Shown: in pieces, positions 1 through 7,488 of the stretch
How positions within the stretch are numbered: the stretch's first letter is position 1
How the letters are laid out: each line of letters begins with the position of its first letter
DNA from: Lactobacillus delbrueckii
Lineage (GTDB): Bacteria > Bacillota > Bacilli > Lactobacillales > Lactobacillaceae
Direction: 5' to 3'
DNA: 12,861 bases
Assembly (NCBI GenBank): GCA_004556255.1
Contig: SFHY01000025.1
Location: forward strand, 1 to 12,861
Program-made: the position numbers and the translations under genes
Notes under the pieces: model-generated
What the model saw: only the letters and a program-made list of their open reading frames with translations
What the model was told of the DNA's origin: nothing
Databases searched by the model: none

Positions 1-31
1 AAAATCAAACTGTTTAGACTATGTTCTAACG

Positions 32-37
32 AAGGAG
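32..37 (+). promoter_or_regulatory. Shine-Dalgarno of the class A PBP gene
   Basis: AAGGAG lies 9 bases before the ATG at 47 and supports that start. A TATGTT at 20-25 could be a -10 element, but any -35 box would fall outside the window, so I do not call a promoter. Confidence 0.75.
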
Positions 38-46
38 TAGAGATCA

Positions 47-2134
47 ATGGAAAACAGGCGCAAAGCGCGTAAACAAATGAACGACTCCCAGCCCAAAAAG
101 GGCTTGTGGAGCTGGCTGAAAAGGATCAACTACCGCTTCCAACTGCTAAGATGGTTGATTTTGATCGTCTTGAGCCTTTTTTTAGCTGTATCTTCTTATT
201 ATACCTTTAAAGTCAAAACAGCCAACCTGTCCAACCTAGAAGCTTCCCTGGCCAAGACCACTGTCATCTATGACCAGAACGGCAAAAAGGCCGGGTCCGT
301 GTCTTCCGGCAAGGGGACCTATGTCAGCTTGAGCAAGATTTCCCAAAATGTCCAAAAAGCTGTTGTCGCTACTGAAGACCGGACCTTCTGGACCAACATG
401 GGGGTCAGCCCTAAAGGCATCCTCCGGGCGATGGTCAGCTATGTCATCCACGGCGGCAATATCGCCGGGGGCGGGTCGACCATCACCCAGCAGCTGGTTA
501 AGAACTCCATTTTGACCCAGCAGCAGACCCTGTCGCGGAAGGTGGAGGAAATATTCTATGCCATCCAGGTGACCAAGGTCTATTCTAAAAAGCAGATCAT
601 GGCCATGTACCTCAACAACGCCTACTTTGGCAACGGGGTCTACGGGGTCCAGGACGCCAGCCACAAGTACTTCGGCAAGAACGCCAGCCAATTGACGGTG
701 GCTGAAGGAGCAACCTTGGCCGGCATCTTGCGGAATCCATCCTACTACAACCCGATCGATTCCCTTTCCCACTCAGTTTCCAGAAGAAACTTGATCCTGC
801 AGCTGATGGTCGACAACAAGTCCATCAGCCAGAAGACTGCCAACAAGGCCGAAAAAGAGGGGATGAACCTGGTCGACACCTACAAGGCCACTAGCGGCTA
901 CAAGTATCCTTACTACTTTGATGCCGTCATCTCTGAAGCCATCAGCAAGTACGGCTTAAGCGAAAACGAGATCATGAGCAAGGGGCTAAAGATCTACACG
1001 ACCCTGGACCAGAACTACCAGCAGTCCATTCAGGCCAGCTTCAAGAACAAGTACAACTTTCCAGTCAACCCGGCCGGCACTTCCCGGGCCCAAGGGGCCA
1101 GCGTGGCCATGGATCCTAAGACCGGGGCAGTCAAGGCCCTGATCGGGGGACGCGGCAAGCATGTCTTCAGAGGCTACAACCGGGCCACGCAGATGCAGCG
1201 ACAGCCCGGCAGTGCCATCAAGCCCCTGGCTGTCTACGCACCGGCTCTGGAGAACGGCTATCATTATGACTCTGACCTCTCCAACAAGCGGCAGAAGTTC
1301 GGCAAGAACGGCTATGAGCCGGTCAACGTCGACAACCAGTACTCAAATACGATTCCGATGTACCAGGCCCTGGCCCAGTCCAAGAACGTCCCGGCCGTCT
1401 GGCTTTTAAACAAGATCGGGGTGTCCACCGGGGTCAGCTACTTAAAGAAGTTCGGCATTACCGTCTCAAAGAGTGACCAGAACCTGGCCCTGGCCCTGGG
1501 CGGGGTGTCCACCGGGGTCAGTCCCCTGCAGATGGCCCTGGCCTACTCGGCTTTTGCCAACAGCGGGAAGCTGCCGGACAGCTCTTACATGATCACCAAG
1601 ATCACCGATGCCAGCGGCAACGTGATCGCGGAAAACAACAATACCGGGACCAGCCAGATCATTTCAGCTGACACGGCTAAGGAAATGACCCAGATGCTGC
1701 TCAGCGTCTTCACTTCCGGGACGGCCGTTAATGCTAAGCCGTCTGGCTATTCAGTTGCCGGCAAGACGGGGTCAACTGAAGTGTCTTTTGCTTACGGGAC
1801 TAAGGACCAGTGGATCGTCGGCTACACCCCGGACGTGGTTGTGGCTACCTGGGTCGGCTTTGACAAGACCGACAAGAGCCACTACATGCAGGGGATTTCA
1901 GAAACCGGGATTACCACTCTGTATAAGGACGAAATGAGCCGGATTCTCCCTTACAGCAAGCAGACCAGCTTTACCGTCCAATCCGCTGATTCCATGGCCC
2001 AAAGCAATGGGACAAGCAGCTCTTCATCCAGCTCGTCAGAGTGGGGCCAGAAGCTGAAAGAATCGATCAGCGACGGGGTAAAGAATGCCGAATCAACGAT
2101 TAAGTCATGGTACAATAAGATTACTGGAAAATAA
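47..2134 (+). CDS. Class A penicillin-binding protein (bifunctional transglycosylase/transpeptidase)
   Basis: A 695-residue bifunctional murein synthase (PBP1A/PBP2A type) that polymerises lipid II into glycan strands and cross-links the peptides on the outer face of the membrane. A basic cytoplasmic tail (1-33) is followed by one membrane anchor (about 34-54). The GT51 transglycosylase domain (about 70-240) shows ATEDRTFW with catalytic Glu110, GGGSTITQQL (141-150) and a second acidic site in VEEIFYA (about 166-172). The transpeptidase domain (about 345-635) has the nucleophile motif SAIK (Ser389, Lys392), SKN (445-447) and KTGS (573-576), so all three active-site motifs are intact. The C-terminus carries a run of eight serines (657-664) and an amphipathic tail. 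The length is normal for the family. The start is fixed by a good Shine-Dalgarno. The paralogue name (pbp1A or pbp2A) cannot be settled by eye. It is probably transcribed apart from, or upstream of, the yhe/yha genes; I see no terminator in the 42-base gap after it. Confidence 0.95.
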   Translation: MENRRKARKQMNDSQPKKGLWSWLKRINYRFQLLRWLILIVLSLFLAVSSYYTFKVKTANLSNLEASLAKTTVIYDQNGKKAGSVSSGKGTYVSLSKISQNVQKAVVATEDRTFWTNMGVSPKGILRAMVSYVIHGGNIAGGGSTITQQLVKNSILTQQQTLSRKVEEIFYAIQVTKVYSKKQIMAMYLNNAYFGNGVYGVQDASHKYFGKNASQLTVAEGATLAGILRNPSYYNPIDSLSHSVSRRNLILQLMVDNKSISQKTANKAEKEGMNLVDTYKATSGYKYPYYFDAVISEAISKYGLSENEIMSKGLKIYTTLDQNYQQSIQASFKNKYNFPVNPAGTSRAQGASVAMDPKTGAVKALIGGRGKHVFRGYNRATQMQRQPGSAIKPLAVYAPALENGYHYDSDLSNKRQKFGKNGYEPVNVDNQYSNTIPMYQALAQSKNVPAVWLLNKIGVSTGVSYLKKFGITVSKSDQNLALALGGVSTGVSPLQMALAYSAFANSGKLPDSSYMITKITDASGNVIAENNNTGTSQIISADTAKEMTQMLLSVFTSGTAVNAKPSGYSVAGKTGSTEVSFAYGTKDQWIVGYTPDVVVATWVGFDKTDKSHYMQGISETGITTLYKDEMSRILPYSKQTSFTVQSADSMAQSNGTSSSSSSSSEWGQKLKESISDGVKNAESTIKSWYNKITGK
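1417..1521 (+). repeat. Pair of 21-base in-frame direct repeats inside the PBP gene
   Basis: The same 21 bases occur at 1417-1437 and 1501-1521, exactly 84 bases (28 codons) apart and in the same frame. Both copies encode GVSTGVS. The second copy is the usual STGVSPLQMA segment of class A PBPs. The first lies just after the SKN motif. Recombination between them would delete 28 residues in frame. Confidence 0.8.
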
Positions 2135-2162
2135 GCAAACAGAATTTTTTATGGAATAAAAA

Positions 2163-2167
2163 AGGAG
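2163..2167 (+). promoter_or_regulatory. Shine-Dalgarno that points to an ATT start for yheA
   Basis: AGGAG ends 9 bases before ATT at 2177. No ATG, GTG or TTG in the yheA frame lies at a usable distance. The nearby TTG at 2178 is out of frame and reaches a stop after ten codons. Confidence 0.7.
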
Positions 2168-2176
2168 AAAAGAAAA

Positions 2177-2530
2177 ATTGTCAACATTTACGATACTGCC
2201 AACCAATTAGCTAACGACTTGCGGGAAACCCAGCAATTTTTGGCTTTGAAGCAAGCCATGGACGCTGTTAAGGCAGATGCTGACAGCCTGGCCTTGTTCA
2301 AGGAACTGGACGCGGCTCAAATGGAAATCATGGAAGCCCAGCAAACCGGCAAGGAACTGACTGAGGAGCAGCAAGACCACTTCAAGAGCTTGAACGAACG
2401 GGTCGGCCAAAACACCACCCTGCAAAACATGCTCCTGGCAGAACAAGCAGTTTACACCCTGCTCAATGATGTACAAAAGAATATCGGCCAGCCTTTGTCT
2501 GAAGCATACGAGGATTTGAGAAAAGCCTAA
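2177..2530 (+). CDS. yheA: YheA/YmcA/YlbF-family helical protein, apparent ATT start
   Basis: A small all-helical protein of the YlbF/YheA (DUF964, Com_YlbF) family. Relatives in Bacillus such as YlbF and YmcA act in the RNase Y specificity complex; the role of YheA itself is not established. The reading frame starts (M/I)VNIYDTANQLANDLRETQQF, the typical family N-terminus, and runs 117 residues, which matches the usual length of this family. The codon at the right place is ATT (2177-2179), 9 bases after AGGAG. The first conventional start in frame is TTG at 2219, which would remove the conserved NIYDTAN helix and leave 103 residues without a Shine-Dalgarno. I therefore choose ATT, inferring initiation at a non-canonical codon as known for infC. 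Two bases separate it from yhaO. Family assignment is firm; the start is less certain. Confidence 0.85.
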   Translation: MVNIYDTANQLANDLRETQQFLALKQAMDAVKADADSLALFKELDAAQMEIMEAQQTGKELTEEQQDHFKSLNERVGQNTTLQNMLLAEQAVYTLLNDVQKNIGQPLSEAYEDLRKA

Positions 2531-2532
2531 TC

Positions 2533-3738
2533 ATGAAATTCATTCATTTAGCTGACGCGCACTTAGATAGCCCATTTCGTGGACTATCTTTTTTGCCAAA
2601 CAGGGAATATGCCGAAATCCGCCAGTCAGCTGCCCAGTCTTTGACCAGGATCGTGGACCTGGCCTTAAAAGAACAGGTCGACCTGGTTTTAATTGCCGGC
2701 GACACTTTTGACTCAAACAAGCCCTCTCCGGCCAGCCAGCTTTTTTTAGCCCGGCAGGTAAAGCGGCTGACTGATGCCCAGATCCAAGTGGTCATGATCT
2801 TTGGTAACCACGACTACATGAGCCGGCAGGATTTGCTGATTGAGAACAGCCCTTACTTCTGCCTTTTGGGCGACCAGGAAAAAGTAGAGCGGGAATTTTT
2901 CAAGACCAAGACTGGCTTTGCCTATAACGTGACCGGCTTTTCCTACAGCCACAACCATATTGAAGCTGACCTCCTGGAGCAGTTCCCGGAAAAAGAGGGC
3001 TATACCATCGGCCTAATGCACGCGGCCCAAAGAGCGGCCAGCGGCAATGTCTACGCTCCCTTTGACTTAAGCCAGATGAAGGAACTGGGCTATGACTACT
3101 TTGCTCTCGGTCACATCCACGCCCGGCAAATCTTGAGCGAGAAGCCACTAATCGTTTACCCCGGCAACATTCAAGGCCGGGATGTCGGCGAACTGGGGGA
3201 GAAGGGCTGCTACCTGGCTGAAGTCGATGAGACCAGCGGGCAGACTAGCTTGACTTTTGTCCCAACGGCGCCGATTACCTGGAAGCAGCTGACTTTAGAG
3301 CTGGACCAGGCAATTGATAAAAGCAGCCTGCATGCCAAAGCCCTGGAACTTTTGCAAGAAAATATCCAAGGCAAGACCTATTTCAGCTTGAAGATTTCGG
3401 GCTCAGAATACTTGACTAGTGAAGAAATAGACCTTTGGCAGGACCAGGAGGCCTGGGCCGGTCTGTCAGCAGCTTTAGCGCCATCACAATTGGTTGACGT
3501 CCGTTTATCCGTCCGGGGCCTGGTCAACCTCAACAACAGCGACCGGGAAGCCCTGGCTGCTGCTGAAGCAGAAGTTCTGACTGACGAGAAGATCCAGCAG
3601 CTGGCTGCTTCCTGGGCCAAAAAGGACCCATATGCCCGCCGGCTTTTAGAGGACGGGGAATTCCGCGGCCAGGTCCGGGACTTGGTCGCCGTCAAGCTGG
3701 CCAGCCGCCTGCAGGCAATGACTGGGGGAGAAGAATGA
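2533..3738 (+). CDS. yhaO: YhaO, SbcD/Mre11-like metallophosphoesterase (DNA repair exonuclease family)
   Basis: A 401-residue calcineurin-like phosphoesterase of the SbcD/Mre11 group, expected to bind two metal ions and cleave DNA with the ATPase encoded next to it. The metal-site motifs are all present: DAHLD (Asp8, His10), IAGDTFD (Asp57), GNHD (Asn92, His93, Asp94), GLMHA (His163) and GHIH (His194, His196). The segment YPGNIQGRDVGE (209-220) is typical of the YhaO subfamily. The C-terminal part (about 240-401) is the less conserved capping region. It starts 2 bases after yheA and its TGA overlaps the ATG of yhaN by 4 bases, implying coupled translation and a YhaO-YhaN complex by analogy with SbcCD (inference). 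The biochemical role in lactobacilli is not known to me. Confidence 0.93.
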   Translation: MKFIHLADAHLDSPFRGLSFLPNREYAEIRQSAAQSLTRIVDLALKEQVDLVLIAGDTFDSNKPSPASQLFLARQVKRLTDAQIQVVMIFGNHDYMSRQDLLIENSPYFCLLGDQEKVEREFFKTKTGFAYNVTGFSYSHNHIEADLLEQFPEKEGYTIGLMHAAQRAASGNVYAPFDLSQMKELGYDYFALGHIHARQILSEKPLIVYPGNIQGRDVGELGEKGCYLAEVDETSGQTSLTFVPTAPITWKQLTLELDQAIDKSSLHAKALELLQENIQGKTYFSLKISGSEYLTSEEIDLWQDQEAWAGLSAALAPSQLVDVRLSVRGLVNLNNSDREALAAAEAEVLTDEKIQQLAASWAKKDPYARRLLEDGEFRGQVRDLVAVKLASRLQAMTGGEE

Positions 3739-6161
3739 GACTTAAGCAGATTCAAATCTACAATTTCGGTCAGTTCAGCCAGGAGACTTTTGACCTGCCA
3801 GAGGGCAATTTGGCAGCCTTCTTCGGGGGCAATGAGGCCGGCAAGAGCACGACCGTGGCCTTCATCAAGCAGATCCTTTTTGGCTTCAATTTAAAAAATA
3901 CCAGCTCAGTCTTTTTTGAAGACTACGAACCCTTGACTAAGAGCTACCCGATGGGCGGGCAGCTGGTCTTTACTAGTGATACAGGGGAATATGTCTTAGA
4001 GCGGACTTGGAGCAAGGGGGACAAGAGCAAGACCGGGGCAGTCAAGGTCCTTTTAAACGGCCAGGAAGTCCCGGCCAGCCTCTTTTACGACCAGATTCAA
4101 AACATCGACGGGGGCTTTTACGCTGAAAGCTTTATCTTTAACGAAGACCTCCTCCGCCAGGTCAGCTCCCTGTCTGAAGGCGAGATCCTGGAGAACATCT
4201 ACTATCTGGGGGCGGCACAGAGCAGCCAGCTTTTAGCCATTCGGGCTGACTTTGACAAGGAAGCCAAGGACCTCTTCAAGCCAAGCGGGAAGAAGGCCCC
4301 AGTCAACCAGGACTTGCTTAAATTGGCTGAGCAAAGAGACAAGGTGGCCGCTGATGGCCAGGAATTTGACGCTTACCAGCAGCTGGAAGGCCAGCGGCTG
4401 GCTGAAGAGCAAGCAGCTAAAAAGCTGGAAAAAGAAGTCCAGGAAATCTCCAGCCGTTTGCAGAAGTTGGAAAAGCAGCTGGAGCAGGTAAAGAACTACC
4501 AGACTTATCTGGACCTGAAAAAGCAGGTCAGCCCGGTCGCTTTTGACCAGGAGCTCTACCAGAAGGCCCTGGACCTTAATGCCCAGATCAAGGCCCTCAA
4601 GGCTTCGATCAAAGAAGAAAAAGCGGCGGTTGACCCGGCCCTTTTGGCCAAAAGAAAGGACCAGGTCCGGGCCTGGCGGCAGGAACTGGGGCAAATCAGC
4701 CAAAGTTTGGAATTGCTCAAGCAGCAGGTCAAGCAGCTGGAAGAAAAACAGGCCAGCCTCTTAGAATTGACTCCGCATTTAGAGCAAGTGGCAGATTTAT
4801 CCATGGACCAGTTCCAGCAGATGCAGGCTGACTGGGAAGAAAGCCAAAAGGCAGAAGAAACGCCAAAGACCCTGCCGCCATATGTGGGCTTGATCGTAGC
4901 GGTAATTGGTCTGGCTTTGATCGGGCAAAACCGGATTTTGGCAATATTGTTAATCCTTGCCGGCGCGGCTTTAGCAGCTTATGCCTACTTCAAAAAGCCC
5001 GCCAAGGGACCAGACAAGGCGGGAGCCTTTAAGGAAAAGTACGGTATCGATGTCAGCGTTAAGGTCGACTCCTTGCTTGCCCCTTACCGGGACCTGGCCA
5101 TCAACCGGCGGGACTTGGAAAAAGCCCAAGCCGAACTTGCCCAGAAAGAAAAACAGGCCGCTGACCTGGCCCGGCAATTGGGCTTGGATGGCAGTGACCT
5201 TACAGCTGTCAGCCAGCAGCTGGGCCGCTTGGAAGAGCAGGTGGAAGCTGAGAGTGCGGCTCTTCGGGCCAGCCAGGAGGTCAAGGCGGCCAACTTGAAC
5301 TACCAAAAGCAAATCAGCGCTTTAACTGAACAGCTTTTGGCCATCTACCAGACTGCCGGGGTAGAAAATCTGGCAGCCTACCAGGCATTAGCGCAAAAAC
5401 TGCAGGAACAAAAGGCTTTATCTGCCCAGATCACTGCTTTGAAGAACAACTTAGGTGACCAGTTAGCGGCTTTTGAAGAAAATGGCCTGGATGCAAGCAA
5501 ATTGCTGGGACAAAAGCAAGAGCTGGAAAAAGAGCTGGCTGACAAGCAAAGAGCCGTCTCAGCCCGCCAGCAGGAAATGGCCAACCTTTTGGCGGAAGAA
5601 AAGCGTTACGCTTCATCCAGCCAGGTGGCCGAAGACAAGCAGATGCTGGCCGAAATCGCCGACAGCTTCAGAAGAGACAGCCAGGACTACCTGGCCAGCC
5701 TTTTGGCCGGGGAAGTCATTGGCCGGACCCTAGATCTGGCCTCAAACGACCGCTTCCCGAAGATGCTGAAACTAGCCCAGGACTACCTGGAAATCTTGAC
5801 GGGCGGCCGCTACCGGGAAATCCTTTTGCCGGCCAAATTATCCAAGAAGACCCCGCTTAAGGTGGTCAGAAAAGACAAAAAGAAGATCCCCCTGGACTAC
5901 CTGTCCCGGGGGACCCAAGAGCAGCTCTATTTTGCCTTGAAACTGGCTTTTGTCATGCAGATCAAGGACAAGATCGACCTGCCGGTCTTGATCGACGATT
6001 CATTCGTCAACTTCGACGGCCCGCGGACCGGCTACATTGTGGCCATGCTCAAGAAGATGAGCGAAGACAAGCAGATCCTGGTCTTTACGGCCAGAGAAGA
6101 CTTGGCTGAAGCCGTCAGCGCCGCGCCAATCAGATACAGAAAGAAGGAGCAGGATGCTTAA
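3735..6161 (+). CDS. yhaN: YhaN, SbcC/Rad50-like AAA ATPase with central membrane hairpin
   Basis: An 808-residue ABC/SMC-type ATPase, the presumed partner of YhaO. The N-terminal half-site has the Walker A motif GGNEAGKST (31-39). Long Gln/Lys/Glu-rich coiled coils fill about 190-375 and 455-650. Between them lies a hydrophobic stretch at about 385-419 (GLIVAVIGLALIG, then NR, then ILAILLILAGAALAAYAYF), which reads as two membrane helices joined by a short turn in place of a Rad50 zinc hook. The C-terminal half-site has the signature LSRGTQEQLYFALKLA and the Walker B LPVLIDDSFVNFD. It is somewhat shorter than the about 960-residue Bacillus YhaN, as I recall it. It overlaps yhaO by 4 bases and yhaM by 8. 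Membrane tethering of an SbcCD-like machine is an inference from the hydrophobic hairpin. Confidence 0.93.
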   Translation: MRLKQIQIYNFGQFSQETFDLPEGNLAAFFGGNEAGKSTTVAFIKQILFGFNLKNTSSVFFEDYEPLTKSYPMGGQLVFTSDTGEYVLERTWSKGDKSKTGAVKVLLNGQEVPASLFYDQIQNIDGGFYAESFIFNEDLLRQVSSLSEGEILENIYYLGAAQSSQLLAIRADFDKEAKDLFKPSGKKAPVNQDLLKLAEQRDKVAADGQEFDAYQQLEGQRLAEEQAAKKLEKEVQEISSRLQKLEKQLEQVKNYQTYLDLKKQVSPVAFDQELYQKALDLNAQIKALKASIKEEKAAVDPALLAKRKDQVRAWRQELGQISQSLELLKQQVKQLEEKQASLLELTPHLEQVADLSMDQFQQMQADWEESQKAEETPKTLPPYVGLIVAVIGLALIGQNRILAILLILAGAALAAYAYFKKPAKGPDKAGAFKEKYGIDVSVKVDSLLAPYRDLAINRRDLEKAQAELAQKEKQAADLARQLGLDGSDLTAVSQQLGRLEEQVEAESAALRASQEVKAANLNYQKQISALTEQLLAIYQTAGVENLAAYQALAQKLQEQKALSAQITALKNNLGDQLAAFEENGLDASKLLGQKQELEKELADKQRAVSARQQEMANLLAEEKRYASSSQVAEDKQMLAEIADSFRRDSQDYLASLLAGEVIGRTLDLASNDRFPKMLKLAQDYLEILTGGRYREILLPAKLSKKTPLKVVRKDKKKIPLDYLSRGTQEQLYFALKLAFVMQIKDKIDLPVLIDDSFVNFDGPRTGYIVAMLKKMSEDKQILVFTAREDLAEAVSAAPIRYRKKEQDA

Positions 6162-7104
6162 ACGTTTGCTGGATTACAATGAAGGGGAAGAATTTGACCT
6201 GGTCTTGATGGTTAAGAATTCCCAGCTGCGCCAAGATAAGAGGGGCAAGCACTACCTGCTCATGCAGCTGGCTGACTCTTCCGGCAGCATCCGGGCCAAT
6301 TACTGGCAGGCCAAGGCTGAGGACGCCAGCCGCTTCAACGCCGGCACGGTGGTTGAGGCCTCGGGGATGATTGAGGACTACCACAACCATGACCAGATCA
6401 AGCTCTTCAGCATTCATCCGGTCAGCCCGGACGACCAGGTGGACTTGAGCCAATTGGTGGCTTCTGCTCCGGAAAAGCCAGCGGAAATGGAGAAGGAGAT
6501 CAAGGCTTTTGTGGCCCAGATTGATAATAAGAACTGGCATGACCTGGTGGACTTCCTTTTGAAAAAGTGGTCCAGCCGCTTCTTCGCTTACCCGGCTGGC
6601 AAGTCCAACCACCACGCCTATAAAGGCGGCCTGGCCTTTCACACTTTGACCATGTTAAAGGATGCCAGTGGCTTAGCTGACAACTACCCATCCGTCAACC
6701 GGTCGCTTCTTTATGCCGGCTGCATCCTCCACGACATGGGCAAGGTGCTGGAATTGTCCGGACCGGTCGCGACCCAGTACACGGCAGAAGGCAACTTGGT
6801 TGGCCACCTGGTTTTGATTGATGAGCAGCTGATGCTGGCCGCCCAGGAACTGAAAATCGACCTGGCCAGTGAAGACCTGCTTTTGCTGCGGCACATGGTC
6901 TTGTCCCACCATGGCCGCTATGAGTACGGGTCACCGAAATTGCCGGCCCTGCTTGAAGCAGAGCTTTTGCACCGGATCGACGACCTGGACGCGGCGGTCA
7001 ACGCCATTACGACTGAACTGTCCACGACCAAGCCCGGGGAATTCACCCCGCCCCTGCTGTCCCAGGATGGCCGCCGCTATTACCGGCCAAGACAGGAAAG
7101 ATAG
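6154..7104 (+). CDS. yhaM: YhaM, 3'-5' exoribonuclease (OB fold + HD domain)
   Basis: A 316-residue homologue of Bacillus YhaM/CBF1, an Mn-dependent 3'-5' exonuclease that trims single-stranded RNA (and DNA) ends. The N-terminal OB-fold (about 12-90) shows LLMQLADSSGSIRANYW, typical of nucleic-acid-binding tRNA_anti domains. The C-terminal HD phosphohydrolase domain contains HHAYKGGLAFHT (His163), YAGCILHDMGK (His193, Asp194), LSHHG (His252, His253) and HRIDDLDA (Asp276/277). The length matches the family. AAGGAG at 6144-6149 serves the ATG 4 bases later, inside the end of yhaN, so it is the last gene of the yha block. No clear intrinsic terminator follows; a T/C-rich, G-poor stretch of about 70 bases does. 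Confidence 0.94.
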   Translation: MLKRLLDYNEGEEFDLVLMVKNSQLRQDKRGKHYLLMQLADSSGSIRANYWQAKAEDASRFNAGTVVEASGMIEDYHNHDQIKLFSIHPVSPDDQVDLSQLVASAPEKPAEMEKEIKAFVAQIDNKNWHDLVDFLLKKWSSRFFAYPAGKSNHHAYKGGLAFHTLTMLKDASGLADNYPSVNRSLLYAGCILHDMGKVLELSGPVATQYTAEGNLVGHLVLIDEQLMLAAQELKIDLASEDLLLLRHMVLSHHGRYEYGSPKLPALLEAELLHRIDDLDAAVNAITTELSTTKPGEFTPPLLSQDGRRYYRPRQER

Positions 7105-7188
7105 GAAAAAATCTTCTTGTTCTATATTTTCTTGTTTATCATTTCTCTCTTATTACTCTTTCCTTGTTTGATTTTTTAGCTTAAAGTC
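7105..7188 (+). other. Pyrimidine-rich spacer after yhaM, upstream of the aro promoter
   Basis: After the yhaM stop the + strand becomes strongly T/C-rich and G-poor (about 7112-7178), unlike the coding sequence around it. I see no stem-loop with a U-tract ending yhaM. The AT-rich end could act as an UP element for the promoter at 7189. No gene is visible here. Confidence 0.5.
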
Positions 7189-7217
7189 TTGACAGACTCA
7201 ATGAGAGATGTTTTAAT
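7189..7217 (+). promoter_or_regulatory. Sigma-A promoter of the aro leader/operon
   Basis: A perfect -35 box TTGACA (7189-7194) is followed, after a 17-base spacer, by TTTAAT (7212-7217), five of six matches to TATAAT. AT-rich DNA precedes it. Transcription should start near 7224, about 35 bases before the leader ATG. A small inverted repeat CTCA-A-TGAG (7197-7205) lies in the spacer; it is too short to call an operator. This is the best promoter in the window. Confidence 0.85.
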
Positions 7218-7258
7218 AATTTTAATCAAACAATCATTTAAAAAGAGAGGATCTAACA

Positions 7259-7318
7259 ATGAACTTGCTCAAGACAAACATGACTAGTTTCTTTTATGGC
7301 TATGCTTATTTCGACTAA
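7259..7318 (+). CDS. Leader peptide rich in Phe and Tyr (attenuator)
   Basis: A 19-codon open frame reading MNLLKTNMTSFFYGYAYFD, stop TAA at 7316-7318. Six of eight residues at positions 11-18 are aromatic (Phe, Phe, Tyr, Gly, Tyr, Ala, Tyr, Phe), and all three Tyr codons are TAT. AGAGG at 7246-7250 lies 8 bases before the ATG, a good ribosome binding site. It sits directly downstream of the promoter and upstream of hairpins and a terminator that precede genes for Tyr/Phe synthesis. By analogy with pheL/trpL its translation, not its product, should matter: shortage of charged Tyr- or Phe-tRNA would stall the ribosome at 7289-7312 and change RNA folding downstream. It is too short for standard gene callers. 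There are no Trp codons, so it is not a trp leader. Confidence 0.85.
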   Translation: MNLLKTNMTSFFYGYAYFD

Positions 7319-7319
7319 A

Positions 7320-7354
7320 GTGTCCGCGGATACGGACGCGAGACGTTCGTATCT
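7320..7354 (+). promoter_or_regulatory. Two mutually exclusive hairpins right after the leader-peptide stop
   Basis: Hairpin 1 pairs GUGUCCG (7320-7326) with CGGACGC (7333-7339), loop of 6. Hairpin 2 pairs GGAUACGGACG (7328-7338) with CGUUCGUAUCU (7344-7354), 11 pairs including two G-U, loop of 5. They share 7328-7339, so only one can form. Hairpin 1 begins 2 bases after the leader stop, where a terminating or stalled ribosome would cover it. Confidence 0.75.
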
Positions 7355-7374
7355 CAGCTAGCCAATGTTTGTTG

Positions 7375-7408
7375 AGCCTGCTAGATACACATTCAATCTA
7401 GCATGGCT
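7375..7408 (+). promoter_or_regulatory. Strong 12-bp hairpin in the aro leader
   Basis: AGCCUGCUAGAU (7375-7386) pairs with AUCUAGCA and GGCU (7396-7408) with a single bulged U at 7404 and a 9-base loop. Its 3' arm can alternatively pair with CUCAGC (7353-7358) through GCUGAG (7406-7411), which would also compete with the upstream hairpin. An ATG at 7403 falls in this stem and is not a credible start. Confidence 0.7.
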
Positions 7409-7440
7409 GAGGGCAGGGGCCCACTCTTTATAGAAATTGC

Positions 7441-7488
7441 AACCATCTGGATTGGAGACGTCTTCCAAAACAGGTGGTTTTTATTTTT
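7441..7488 (+). terminator. Intrinsic terminator upstream of aroK (attenuator terminator)
   Basis: AACCAUCUG (7441-7449) pairs with CAGGUGGUU (7471-7479), nine pairs with one G-U. An inner stem UUGGA (7452-7456) pairs with UCCAA (7464-7468), and small GA/AA internal loops lie between the stems. A TTTTTATTTTT tract (7478-7488) follows. No gene ends here, so the terminator serves the short leader transcript and stands 22 bases before the aroK ATG. Confidence 0.88.

Noticed and set aside
236..772. 178-residue minus-strand open frame
   Set aside because: It is the antisense shadow of the conserved transglycosylase domain of the PBP, with no start signal and no recognisable motif. The other long antisense frames across yhaN, aroC and aroA are the same kind of shadow.
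2219..2530. yheA starting at TTG 2219
   Set aside because: It lacks a ribosome binding site and cuts off the conserved NIYDTAN segment.
7105..7177. Possible terminator for yhaM: GAAAAAATC (7105-7113) pairing with GATTTTTT (7170-7177)
   Set aside because: It is an AT-only stem with a loop of more than 50 bases and no stable core.
7259..7318. trp-type leader peptide
   Set aside because: There are no Trp codons, and the downstream genes are common-pathway and Tyr genes.
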